In this document: piece after piece, positions 32,450 through 43,002 of the stretch | How positions within the stretch are numbered: the first letter of the stretch is position 1 | Layout: each line of letters opens with the position of its first letter | Assembly: GCA_012845835.1 (NCBI GenBank) | Contig: JABAKD010000008.1 | Coordinates: 62,001-126,000 of the forward strand | Length of the DNA: 64,000 bases | From: Undaria pinnatifida | Lineage: Eukaryota > Sar > Phaeophyceae > Laminariales > Alariaceae | Direction: 5' to 3' | The notes under the pieces: generated by a model | What the model was told of the DNA's origin: nothing | The model's input: only the letters and a program-made list of their open reading frames with translations | Databases searched by the model: none | Made by a program: the position numbers and the translations under genes

Positions 32450-34964
32450 ATACTTGGTGGATTCGTACATCTTGCACTTGGCCCCCAGAAACGTGCTCCG
32501 TATGATCAAGTACATAGGACAACACGGCATTCCCGGTAACGTCCAAAATGCTTTCAATGTACTCAGGAAACGCTACTTGAGCTCGTTCCCGACGCCTTCG
32601 GTCCAACCGGTGAAAGTACCTAAGTTAATCGTCATGGGATTCACTAGTGAAATTGCCAACGTAGTCCCCCTGCGCGGATTACTGATGCGGCCAAATATAT
32701 TAAGTAGGATACCCCCTGTATGCGTTGGGTTTCGGGAGAGTATTACGGAAACAATTCCATGTTTCAAGTATGGCCAGACCTTGGATTCTTTCTTCCTCAA
32801 TGCCAGCGCCGTAGCACGCGACATCAACCAGGATTTTTAGTGTATTTGCGGGAATTCTAGATGGTCTAAGTATGCCGTATGTATTAAGGATGGTTCCCTT
32901 TGTGTATTAACAACGGATGCAGAGTGCCCTAAGCAAAAAGATGCTGAAGCCATACTTAAATTGCAGGCCGGGTTTAGATTAGATTATGCGGAGGATACGC
33001 ATACAGCACCATTTTATGTACAACTGGTCACGGCCATTGAGGAACATGTAGCCGAGATCTGCAGCAACTTAGCAATCAACTACGTGGATACTTTAGACTG
33101 GAGGAACACGCTATTTGAAGAAATGCGTAGGTGTTTAGAATACGCAGAAGATGCTGCTGAAACACGTCCAGTAACAGGCAACATCGACATTTCGGCAGCT
33201 AGACACGCATTCAAACAGGCGCATAAAAATGTCGTTATCACCAGAGTGGACAAAGCAGCAAACTGCTTGAGCGTCATGTGCAAAGCCTGTTATACGAGAG
33301 TAACCACAGAAGAGTTGAGTGGTCCAGGATATACACGAGTTGAGAGTGAATTGTTCCCAGACCTCATAGAAAAAATCACGACGAGGCTAATTACATATTT
33401 GCTGAAGGAACATTTACCGATACCGATGGTCATGGTGAAAATCCAAGATCCTCAAAATCCACACAAACACAAGTATGTCAAAAGATACTCTACGCAGATA
33501 CCGGTTAGATATCTTATGCCCAAATTACACAAAGCGATCCCAGCTTTCCGGGGTATCACAGCGTGTTGTGGCACAACCACAGAAGGCGTAGCTAAGATAG
33601 TAAATGCAGTGCTCGTTGGCATTAGACCAGTGCTAGATGCTTTGTGGCGTGAAGAATGTATTCGTATCGGTTTGGTTGCAAAAAAGTGTTGGATTACTTC
33701 AGGTGGGGCTGAGATAGTAGATGTTATGAAAGATTTGGACCACAAAGCAGCGATGGCAAAAAACGGACTGCCTCACCACCTGGAAACTTTTGTTTTTATA
33801 GCCATGTACACTAACATTCCGGTCAAATGTCTTAAACGTATCATGGGCGAGTTACTGGACTTGGTATTAACGTACCAAGAAGCAAAAGATGGTTCCAAAT
33901 TGATGTACATTAAGTATGGGTTCAAAAATAATGAAAAGGAACCGAAGATCAACAAAATACACTGGTCTCTCAACCCTCCTGTAAATGCTAATGGAACAAC
34001 CAACAACAAAAGGGAATTTATGTTGGTCAAGCTAAACTGTGTGAATGGATTAACTTCGTATTAGACGAAGGGTTTGTACAATTTGGAGGAGCGATATATA
34101 AGCAATCATCGGGCATATTCATGGGCACTGCACCCGCACCCGATTTAGCGAACGATTTTGCGTTCATGCATGAACTCAATTTCCTAAAAACTATAATAAA
34201 TGGATATTTGCTCGATACGAGAAACAACATTGAACCTCTTTACCCTTTAGAGTTTATTGAACAGTACGGTAGTAACACTAAGAGATTCATAGATGACATA
34301 CTTACGGTAGCACCAGGCTTACCAAGTAGGAAAGGCCCTGCGTTTGAACAAATTATCAAGCGGGAAGGAGGGGAGGGGGGGGGTGTATGGTGGAATGTAC
34401 CCAGAACACGTCCTGGATGACGAGGGTGAGCAGGTTGCGAACCCTGTATCTATCACCAAGGAACAAAGAGGGCAAACAGTGCACTTCCTGGATATGGAAA
34501 TTCTTCAAAGTACTGCTGGAGTGTCTCAAATTCGAATGTATGATAAGCGGGACCACATGGAGACACTGAAGCAGTACCGTAGATACCCCCAAATTGAAAC
34601 ACGATTATCAAAAAAGTGTTTGTATGCGACCTTCCATTGCCAACTTTGTCGATTTACAATTAGGTGCTCGGAAATTTATTTCTTCCAAGTAGCAGCTGCT
34701 AAGTTGATGACGGACATGATTAGATATGGTTATGCCAAGGAACGTTTGAGGAACAAACTCCACAATTTGTGCCAAACATTTTTCAAAAACTCACCAATAA
34801 AGCCGACTATTAAAAGAGTGCATGACCCGGTTGTACGTGAGACGTATTGGTGGTTGGTCACTGAAGGAGTTTGGAAATGTATCGAAAGGGAAGGTCAAGC
34901 ACCCGGGCATGATAGACTGCTGAGTGAGGAGTGGGTACGTCTTTGTACGTTACATGGTTTTTAG
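32450..34964 (+). pseudogene. Penelope-like reverse transcriptase (inactivated)
   Basis: The N-terminal part (32450-32837) runs into a TAG at 32838, then reopens in the same frame to 34064. It shifts frame near 34020, shifts again at a G run (34370-34383) and ends at 34964. Motifs: P-K-L-H-K (about 33520), A-M-Y-T-N-I-P (motif A region), Y-K-Q-S-S-G-I-F-M-G-T-A-P-A-P (motif B), R-F-I-D-D-I-L (motif C, 34286-34303), V-H-F-L-D-M-E-I (motif D/E), then a helical thumb. The motif A catalytic Asp is replaced by Val (GTT at 33792-33794); the motif C Asp pair is kept. No GIY-YIG endonuclease is visible on either side. The Penelope-like call rests on the Y-T-N-I-P, Q-x-x-G-I-x-M-G and R-[FY]-[IV]-D-D set. 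Confidence 0.8.
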
Positions 34965-35119
34965 GAATGAGCGATTAAATTGCAGAAGTTATACATGATT
35001 TATGGGAACGGCCACTTTGCCTGTCCCTCGAACGTTTATTTCTACAAAGTGTCATAGAGGAATGAACAACCACCTTTTAGGGGAATAGATCGATATAAGA
35101 GTTAAGAAAAAAGGGAAAA

Positions 35120-35157
<38 letters not shown>
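35120..35157 (+). repeat. 38-base G homopolymer
   Basis: An uninterrupted G run follows the RT frame by about 150 bases. It is the longest homopolymer in the window and opposite in strand to the C tracts of the tail. Such runs can form G-quadruplexes, and their exact length is unreliable in assemblies. Confidence 0.95.
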
Positions 35158-35158
<1 letters not shown>

Positions 35159-35744
35159 ATTTTCGTGGATAAGTGGAAACGTAGTCACGTAAGCATAGCC
35201 ATAGACATTTAGAGTCTGAGAGCGCAATGCAACGTCGTACCTGAATAACCAATGTGTGCGGACATGTTTATTCGAGTTATTCGGAAGAGGCGTCTACATT
35301 TGGATGTGTGTGGGTTGGGAAACGGGTACATATGAGTGTGGAAGTGAGTATGGACTGTGCATGTCGAGTACTGGGTATTTGTGGGTGGAAAAAAAGGGTG
35401 TATATAAGCATGGAAGTGTTCAACCTACGTTCGTAGGTTACAACGTCTTTATTAAACATCTGAGGATTACAAAAACGTTTTCAAAAACAACATTGTTATG
35501 TATGGATTAATGTGTCTTCTCGACGACGTCGATTGAGGAATGTTAATTATGACCAAGTTTCTCAACTATACCAACGCAAAACATATATTCATGACGTACA
35601 TATCAAACACCCTACCTAGAACCGAAATATTTCAGGAAATAAACAACGCCATAAACCCTGCCAAAACATGGTATGTCCACGGGAACAACGAACGTTACTG
35701 AGTCCAAATCACGCCTGAATGCATCTCGCACTTTCCTTCAAACG

Positions 35745-36010
35745 ACCCACATCGAAATCCGCTAGAGGATTGAACACTTCCACGTGCTGGAGATCCCGCT
35801 GCTGCAATTCACCCCCTTCCCCCGCCCCCCCCCCCACCCTTCCCTCACCAGATAATGGACTTACAGACTCCACTTGATAAACTGATGCATTACCTTCCAC
35901 GAATTTCATGGTTTCCGTCCACAAACTGACTAACGGCACCCTGTTGACCCGGATAGCTACACTGTAGTTGCAAGTGGAGTCGCCGAAACATCCCCAAACC
36001 TCCCACAACT
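35745..36010 (+). repeat. Internal copy of the tail block
   Basis: Contains, in order, AACACTTCCACG, a CTGCTGCAATTC-C-tract module, ACTTACAG-TTCACTTGATAAAC, the GTTTCCG-GCACA-ACTGACTAAC block, CCCTGTTGACCC-GATAGCTACACTGTAGTTG and GGAGTCGCCGA. This is the same order as at 55060-55590 and 40250-40350. It stops before the terminal core, so the element holds more than one tail segment. Confidence 0.7.
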
Positions 36011-36356
36011 CATCACATGTCACCCACCCACATGGCGGGATACTCAATAAGCAGACTACCTATATATACCCAACGCTTTCCTGTAAATTTCCCCCCCCCC
36101 CCCCCTATTTCTTAAACCCCAACCTCACTCCGTATTTCGATTCAACCCACACCGTGTAGCGAAATCAAAAATACACACATAGCCGAACTATGAAGAGTAA
36201 CGGTATCATAAGTGCATTATGATACCGCTACAACCCATAGTTGTCAAGGCTGGTTACTGCATGTCTATCTTCAGGGATAAATATGCAATTAACCATACTT
36301 GACAAAAGCCGCGAGGGGGAACGTTGAAATTCCCAAACGTCCCGCGCAACTTCGTT

Positions 36357-36500
36357 TTAGGCCCCCCGAAGCAGTTTTCTCGGCGTACAAAAATACGTTT
36401 TGCAGATATATACAATAAAACTCCGTCTTAGGCCCCCCGAAGCAGTTGTCTTGGCGTACAAAAATACGATCTGCAGATATATACACCAGCCCCCCACCCC
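36357..36500. repeat. 71-bp tandem duplication
   Basis: Two copies (from 36357 and 36428) share TTAGGCCCCCCGAAGCAGTT, CTYGGCGTACAAAAATACG and TGCAGATATATACA. Nearby (36540-36780) an AATAC-TATTCGAAAA / GAACATCAAAC-like unit of about 85 bp recurs three times in diverged form. Confidence 0.85.
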
Positions 36501-37149
36501 CTTTCCCCCCCTTCCCCCCCCCCCCCAACCACTGTACACCAATACATATTCGAAAACACGGTTTTGATACAATACAATAATGAACTCTGGAACATCAAAC
36601 AAAAAGTACGTGTAGATAACATGTATTCGAAAATACCGCTCCGAAACAACACGATAACAAAGTCTAGAACATAAACCAAAACATATACGTGTAACATCAA
36701 AAACGCGGAAAGCACCACTTTGAAACAATACGATAACCAAGTCGAGAATATCAACCAAAACATACGTGAAACAAAAACCACGCGGACACGCGACACACTA
36801 GAACCATATATGCGTCCGCAAACGAACACCAGTCGAAAGGTGGAACCCATATACCCTGGGTTCCAAACTGAGGTCCCTACGAGTCTGAAACATCACATAG
36901 TCCACATAAAGTCTTCACACAAACCTAAAAATGCGTCACAACTGCTCGTTGCCAAATGACAGGTTCATCAAGAACGCAAGAACAAACAGAACGAGAGGCA
37001 GGGTAATCGAAGCAGCGCAAATCATTATACCATTCGCCCACCACATCACCTCCTTTGAAATTGGTTTTGGGCATCAGCGAACTGGGTCCAACGCATGCCC
37101 GTAGAGTCTTAGGTGGAGTGAGGAGCGGTAGTAAAAATCAAGTGCGCTG

Positions 37150-38560
37150 CTCGATAACCTGTTCCTGGCCGTCGGTATACTGAACAATCTTCGGGCCGCG
37201 TCTTCTCTGTGTCAGGTGTGTGAGGAATTTCTTTTGTCATTTTTCAAGCAAGCGGTTGCGTTGGCATATACTACCTGGCTTGATGTAAAGGAAAGGAACA
37301 CCACTGAGCGATCATCTAGTACATGTTAGGGCGTGTTTTCATGAACACCACTAACAAGAGCACCAGAAATGGACGCGACATCTACAGGACTACAACATCT
37401 TCGACGACAGTGGGGAGAAAACAGGACGTATAAGTGTACACTATATATAGTCTATAATAATGTGGAAAGTAAGTACAGACAGGGATGTTAACACTGCGGT
37501 AAACCACACGACCAACCTATTACGCAGGGTATTTCGTGCCTCCATCCGCTTACATGATTGCCTGACAACCTCTACTTTTCCAAACGCAGTGGAATGTGCT
37601 TAACGAAGTAAAGTCACCCTCGCCTCCAATAGTGGTGACATCGCATGTCCACGTGAGACAACCTTTACGAAACGCAGTAGCATAAGTCACCCTCGCCTTC
37701 AATAGTAGTGACATCGCATATATATGACGTTGCATGTCCACCTCAACTGCTGTATTTGTAAGATGTATCTCTGTCTTAGAATTGGCGACCTCAGAGCCCC
37801 ACAGCGGCACGGTAAGAATCATGGACGTGAAATCGCACATTTTAGACAATAATAAGTTGAAAAGGGAGCACAAGCAGACGTGATACACTGCCGACCCATC
37901 GCATACCCTTCTGAGACGACCTCTACGAAACACAGTACCATTTACCTCACGAAGTAAACTCACCCTCGCGATCAATAGTGATGACATCGCATATATATGA
38001 CATCACATACCCACCCCGCCTGGTGTATTTGTAGGGCGTATCTCTGACTTAAAATTGACGACCGCAGAGCCCCACATCGACAAGGTAAAATTATAGGCGT
38101 GAAATCGTACATTTATTTGAGACAAAAATAATTTGGAAAAGGAAGCACAGGCAGATGTGTTAAAATTGCGGTAAACAACCTTACCAACCCATTACGTAGG
38201 GTATTTCGTACATACCGTCTGCATGATCGCCTCCCCACCTATGCCAAGCGAAGTTTTACTAACGAGGTAACGTGATTGAGCGCGTGTATACCAAGTATGA
38301 CTAATGAGGCAACGTAATTGAGCACATGTATACCAAGCGTTCCTTTAAAAACTGACGATTCGCATCCCTCCCTCTAATGCTCGATGACGGAGACAGCACA
38401 TGACCACATACATCACCTCGCATGCTGTATTCGGCAATACGTATCTCTTGCGTATAATTAGCGATGTCGATAATAATGGTAACTGTATGATGATGGTGAC
38501 AAACAGTGCATGACCACATCACCTCGCCTGTTGCATTTGACAATACGTATCTCTTTCTTA
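37150..38560 (+). repeat. Upstream tail block shared with the copies at 50.7-51.5 kb and 10.2-10.75 kb
   Basis: 37165-37430 matches 50705-50970 closely (GTCGGTATACTGAACAATCTTCGGGCC start, GGCTTGATGTAAAGGAAAGG middle, CATCTACAGGACTA end). 37500-38340 contains three internal copies of a unit of about 400 bp with GACATCGCATATATATGAC, TATTTGTAAGATGTATC and GGCGACCTCAGAGCCCCAC words, also found at 51060-51480 and (reversed) 10548-10755. The last part carries TCACCTCGCATGCTGTATT-like words twice. No frame is conserved among the copies, so it is non-coding. Confidence 0.8.
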
Positions 38561-40470
38561 TAATTAGCGATGTCAGAAAATAATGGTACCTACAAATATT
38601 CTATAAAATATTCTAGCTTTCGATCGATGTATCATACAACAACAAACTATAAAGAATTAACACGTTATTTACTACACTTAAACACTGGGTTGCATGCTGC
38701 ATCTAACATCAAACCTTCTAGAATAGTAAACATTACAAGCCAGATGATATAAAGGAATGTCTTATTGCTTCAATCGTCAAGTTTGTCCCCTTTGAGAATT
38801 TATAGTTTCCGCGCACATATTGAAATGTCCCCCCCCCCGCCCCCCCCCCCCCCCCCCCCCTCCCCTCCCCCTCCACTGACCTCTTTTTCATAACAAACCC
38901 CGACCCTTTCCCCCCCCCCGCCCCTCCGTCCCCCGTTCCCCCCCCCTTCCGCCTAGTCTGTCCAAATGCCCCACTCACAATCAAAATCGGCCTGAGTAAT
39001 AACACCTACACGCAGTTGATATCACGTCAATATTATTTTTCTGACCATCCATGACGTAGTTTTCAATTATCCCCCCCCCCCCCCCCCCCTTCCAACGCCC
39101 CCTCTTTTCCGACCACCTACACGATCGCCTAGACCTAGCACCACGCGTGTAACAAGCTGCTACATATCATTGATCTCACAGCCGAAGTGTATTTGAATAT
39201 TATTTGTGACCTAAACCTCCTGAAATTCCCCCCCCCCCCCCCCCCCCCCCCCTCTTGCTCTCCCTTACTCAAACACCCCACCAAATATCGAAATCCGCCA
39301 CATTAATAAACACCTCACGCACAAGATATCACCTCATTATCTTTCGAGAGCCATCCTTGCCGCTGTGTTTCCCCCCCCTTCCCCCCCCCCCCTCCCCCCC
39401 CCCCCCTCCCCTCATCCCCCCCTCCCCCTCCCCCGCTCCAACGCCCCCTCTTTCCCGACCACCTACACGATCGCCTAGACCTAGCACCACGCGTATAACA
39501 AACTGCTACATATCATTGATCTCACAGCCGAAGTGTATTTGAATTTTGTAACCTACACCTCCTAGAAATCCCCCTCCCCCCCCCCCCTCTTGCTTTCCCT
39601 TACTCAAACGCCCCACCAAATATCGAAATCCGCCACATTAATAAACACTTCACGCACAGGATATCACCTCATTATTTTTCGAGAGCCATCCATGCCGCTG
39701 TGTCCCCCCCCCCCCCCCGCCTCGAACGCCCCCTTCTTCCCCATCACCCCGCACCTTCGCCTAGACCTAGCACCACACGTATAACAAACCCCCCACCTAA
39801 AGCCGTTCCCGCCCCCCCCACCCCCCCCCCCCCCCCCCCCCCCCGCCCCCACCCCCCCCCCCGCCCCCACCCCCCACCCTCCAACCCCCCAACCCATCCC
39901 AACCCCACCCCCTCGAACACTCCACCCTCTCTTTACTCACTGATTGTACGAATTACCCCAGGATATACATGATAAACTGATGTATTATTTCCAAAAATGT
40001 CACATTTATCCCCTCAAAATAATGTATAGTTTCCAGGCACATATTGAGCTGCCCCCCCCACCCCCCCCCGCCCCCAATCATATACTGGTGCCAAAACCGT
40101 CAGATTTATCCCCTCGAAAGGATTTATAGCTTACATGCACAAATTGCCCCTTCCCCCCCCCCCCCCCCCCCTCCCGCCCCCCTCCAAACCCGCTCGCTTT
40201 TGATCAAAACCAGGCCCCCCTTTCCCTTCACAGCTGTCAGATTTTGTCCCCCTCAGAAACGGGTTGTATAGTTTCCGCGCACAGACTGACTAAAATCATC
40301 CTGTTGACCCTGAGAGCTACACTGTAGTTGTAAGGGGAGTCGCCGACCTATATCCTTAATGAGGACACACGACTCGTAATGCGCGCGATCGGAGTATCAC
40401 ACACAGCTTGCAAAGATGAGTTTCGACGAAATCTTCGATCTCACAGCTGGAGTGTATTTTAATTTTTGTA
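38561..40470 (+). repeat. C-tract modules and 3' terminal core
   Basis: C runs of about 10-23 alternate with conserved spacers. One spacer holds ATCGAAATCCGCCACATTAA and GATATCACCTCATTA; another holds GATCGCCTAGACCTAGCACC; another holds TGATCTCACAGCCGAAGTGTATTT. The set repeats with a period of about 335 bp (39264 to 39600). The end is the family core: CTGTCAGATTTTGTCCCCCTC, GTTTCCGCGCACAGACTGAC, TGTTGACCCTGA, GGGAGTCGCCGACCTATATCC, GGACACACGACTCGTAAT, GCGCGATCGGAGTATCACAC, GATGAGTTTCGACGAAATC, GATCTCACAGCTGGAGTGTA, then an A/T end. Confidence 0.85.
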
Positions 40471-40875
40471 ATATATATAAAGAAGAAACTCGGGGAATAT
40501 GGCCCAACGTTTTACGAGCCATTTCTGTGAAAAGCCACGGGGCATTACAAACACCAAACGGCATAGTTCTACATATATAACAGAACTTGCCAGAATAATT
40601 GACAAATGTTGTAGTCTCGACATGATAAGGGTGAACGGGAATCTTACAGTATGCGCTTTGGACGTCAGCGGCACCGATAGATATGGCGCCCCCGACCATG
40701 TCAATGTTATCCTCAAGATTAGCCATCGATCAGGTCTTGCGGATAAGGCGTTTGTTGATTGTACTTCTACAATCAAAACAGAAACGAGGTTGACCATCCT
40801 TGCGAGCCACGATAGTGAAGGGAGATCCCCACGGGCTACTGTAGAGCGCTCCTCTATTACATCATCGTTAAGCAT
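40466..40875 (-). pseudogene. Gypsy RT N-terminal half (fingers and palm)
   Basis: Three frames must be combined. The first gives D-D-V-I-E-E (the 'gvIe.S.Sp' start). The second gives D-G-Q-P-R-F-C-F-D-C-R-S-T-I-N-K-R with a TGA stop near 40730. The third (40726 onward) gives A-A-D-V-Q-S-A-Y-C-K-I-P-V-H-P, motif A with its catalytic Asp, then T-M-P-F-G-V-C-N-A-P-W-L-F (motif B) and G-H-I-P-E-F-L-L-Y. Sequence then passes into the A/T end of the nested element at about 40470. Confidence 0.85.
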
Positions 40876-41690
40876 GTCCTGAACACACTTGTTGATAACG
40901 GCTTCAGTGCGCGGATGAGCTCTATACGGACGACACGCTCACAAGCTTGGTATAAGCGGGAAGGGGAAACGTTGCTCCGGCAGTTGCACTTACCCAACTC
41001 CGCTCGTGATAACGATAAGATAGGACGGTAATTTGCACATAAACCCAGGATTGCTGATTGCTGTTCAACGGTGAAAGTAGAGTTTACAAATGCTCTGGAT
41101 AGTGGCGCAATATTTTCAGCACGTGCTGCTGCAATTTCGGTCGGAGTATGAGGTGTTGCGGCTACAGCATGCACATGCAGCGGCTGAGCAGGGGGCACGA
41201 CGGCAACACTCGACAATAGCCCAATCTCTAATTCTGCGTGGAGGACAAGAGACTCGGAAGATGGACTAGCTATTTGAACGTCAACTGATCCATCTGCTGC
41301 TAGCCACGTGGTGAGGGTGCGAGCTACGATAACTCGCTCAAATTCGACCGGACGATTGTCGCAAGACATCTCATTTTCCGAGAGTATGCGCGGCTCAACA
41401 ATAACTTCCGAATCTTGAAATGGTTTGATGTCTGTAAAAGCAGTGATCACGGCACTGCTGTGACGGGGGCATAAATCGATACGATCGCACAATTTTACAG
41501 CGTGTACCTCGGCATTTTTTTGCACTGCGGCTACGGAGCGCAATACTACAGTGGATGAGGTCACCTGGGAACGAGCATCAGGGGACCTATGGGTAGCTGC
41601 AATATTGACAGTACAAGACGAGAATGTCAAACGATAATTTTTCCAATCGAGTATAGCCCCAAAACGAGACATGACATAATTATCAAGCAA
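40857..41690 (-). pseudogene. Gypsy protease end and protease-RT linker
   Basis: A 277-codon frame starts with L-D-N-Y-V-M-S-R-F-G-A-I-L-D-W-K-N-Y-R-L-T-F, the G-x-D/F-x-x-x-x-A-I-L-D-W signature that closes Ty3/gypsy retropepsins. The middle is the family's less conserved linker. The last third has A-F-V-N-S-T-F-T-V-E-Q-Q-S-A-I-L-G-L-C-A-N-Y-R-P, the lead-in to RT. It is the longest surviving open piece of this element. Confidence 0.75.
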
Positions 41691-41771
41691 TATCTGGTCA
41701 GGCCTAACGATGAGATAACGAGTGCATCAATACGACGACGTCATGTGATGTCACCCAGGGTAAGAGACAAC

Positions 41772-42209
41772 TTAATAAATCCCAAGATCTCGAGTGACGA
41801 GCCATTTGCCAGACATACACGATGGCGAAACGGTTTCAACCCGGGCCTTATACAAGGTGGGATGTTTCAAAAATGACAGCAAAACACATGTACTGTCGCT
41901 GGCAGAGTCAACAGTCAGGCCATACACAGCAAGACTATTAACTACCCCGGGGATACGTATCCGCCGAGAGGAAAAAGAGAGAGTAGCAGATGGTTTTTTT
42001 CGAGACAGCAAAAAGCTGAACCACGAATTGTTTTTGTCACTGGTATTGTAGGGGCATCCGCTATTTACTACTGCTGTATGACAATCCGCACGGCGTTTCG
42101 GTCCTGCGCCCACTGGAACAGCAGTAACACTAGCGGTATCCCTCTTCTGACCACGACGAGGTTCAGAAGGAGAGCTACTATCGGTAATCGTATTACACTC
42201 ATCAGACAA
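41772..42209 (-). pseudogene. Gypsy gag end and aspartic protease N-terminus
   Basis: The frame has a polar, Ser/Lys/Arg-rich first part (tail of gag), then a retropepsin start: V-V-N-S-L-A-V-Y-G-L-T-V-D-S-A-S-D-S. D-S-A is the catalytic triad in the position of D-S/T-G, with Ala for Gly. The next protease segment lies in a different frame at 41690 (frameshift). No CCHC knuckle was found. Confidence 0.65.
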
Positions 42210-42723
42210 TTCTCAGCACTCACGGGGTGTTGTTCGACAAACTACAATCCGATACACTCCCACAATCACCCGCAGCAAACAAAGTCACAGCAGACACGGG
42301 TTGCTGCGTTGAGCCACGATCCGATATTCCACTGCTGACGGTACTCCCTTTCTGGTATGCAAGCGGCGCAGTTATTTATATTCAAAAGAAAAATAAAGAC
42401 GAAATGGAATCAGGGTAAAGACCATAATATATACCTGTTCGTACGAGTACACTTGTACACGAGTCCGCATGATGATGAGTACATGACAACGATGCAGTAA
42501 CGGTGCCGACAGCGGCATGCGGCTCCAGCATCATGCTGGTATATATATGGCAACGGAAAGTTTGATGCCGACGGGGTACACGTTTGCCATCTTCAAAATA
42601 TAACACGGCTGATCTCAACGTAGTTTGGTCGCCACCGCTGACTGCCATACTGCTGTTTTGGCGACGCATGTCGGATTTTTTTCCAAACATAAGAAAACAC
42701 TCTGCTCTGTGCTTGGTAGGGTT
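42210..42723. other. Gypsy 5' region (gag leader), no clear gene
   Basis: A 135-codon minus-strand frame (42789-42382) covers where gag should begin but ends in a Phe run and has no recognisable domain. Its upstream end runs into the foldback element at 42724. I see no LTR. Confidence 0.4.
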
Positions 42724-43002
42724 CCTTGGACCCAGGCTACGGTAGGGGGGTCCCTTTTTGGGCCTTGAATTTCCGTGGCTAGGGGTCACTCGCGCGAGTA
42801 ACCCCTTTGTTCCTTTGCGATCTTACGTTTTCTTCATGTTTTATATTGACGAAATCCACCCGGAATGCATAGGTAATCTAAGCTGCGCCAAAACAACTGC
42901 CTAAACCATTTTCATCCGTGGGGTACAGAGTCACTCGTGCGAGTGGCTCAAGCACACCAGTGAAATCGGGGGTACCCCCCCTACCGTAGCCTTGATCCTT
43001 GG
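42724..43002. mobile_element. 279-bp foldback/MITE-like element
   Basis: Terminal inverted repeats of about 30 bp lie at 42724-42754 and 42972-43002. Their core GGCTACGGTAGGGGGG is identical in both, with a few mismatches outward. Inside are two palindromes: a 26-base one (42781-42806, AGGGGTCACTCG / CGAGTAACCCCT, one mismatched pair) and a 20-base one (42929-42948) that repeats its centre TCACTCGYGCGAGT. No ORF is present. A short CCTT/TT direct repeat may be the target duplication. The family is unknown, and the transposase would have to come from elsewhere. Confidence 0.7.

Larger units (their letters stand above)
32450..40470 (+). mobile_element. 8-kb Penelope-like retroelement with long C-rich tail, nested in gypsy RT
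   Basis: The gypsy RT sequence is interrupted between G-H-I-P-E-F-L-L-Y (right side, about 40470) and M-D-D-P-C-V (left side, about 32448). TATATA occurs at both joints (32446-32451 and 40471-40478), as target duplication or microhomology. The insert begins with a Penelope-like RT frame (32450-34964). It continues through a 38-G run, a partial copy of the tail block (35745-36010), small duplications and repeat blocks shared with other copies (37150-38560). It ends with C-tract modules and the conserved 3' core, GTGTATTTTAATTTTT. I treat it as one element because both joints are clean, but two successive insertions cannot be excluded. Confidence 0.65.
29801..42209 (-). mobile_element. Decayed Ty3/gypsy (chromovirus-like) retrotransposon, split by a nested insertion
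   Basis: Domains follow the Ty3/gypsy order on the minus strand: protease (about 42.1-41.6 kb), linker, RT fingers and palm (40.9-40.47), then an 8-kb foreign insertion, RT motif C and thumb (32.45-32.2), RNase H (32.1-31.62), zinc-binding and core integrase (31.2-30.5), a GPY module (30.35-30.2) and a chromodomain-like end (30.07-29.8). Many frameshifts, a few stops and a lost integrase catalytic Asp show it is dead. LTRs were not identified. It lies inside the putative intron 1 of the SGNH gene, in the same orientation as the gene. Confidence 0.85.

Noticed and set aside
32450-32606. Upstream part of the minus-strand frame 32606-32010, first read as gypsy RT
   Set aside because: This part is antisense to the Penelope-like N-terminal frame. 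The gypsy match starts only at M-D-D near 32449, and the missing partner is at 40470.
38733-40271. Pro-rich and Gly-rich frames over the C-tract regions (also at 9, 44, 55 and 59 kb)
   Set aside because: They are translations of C or G homopolymers and differ in frame between homologous copies.
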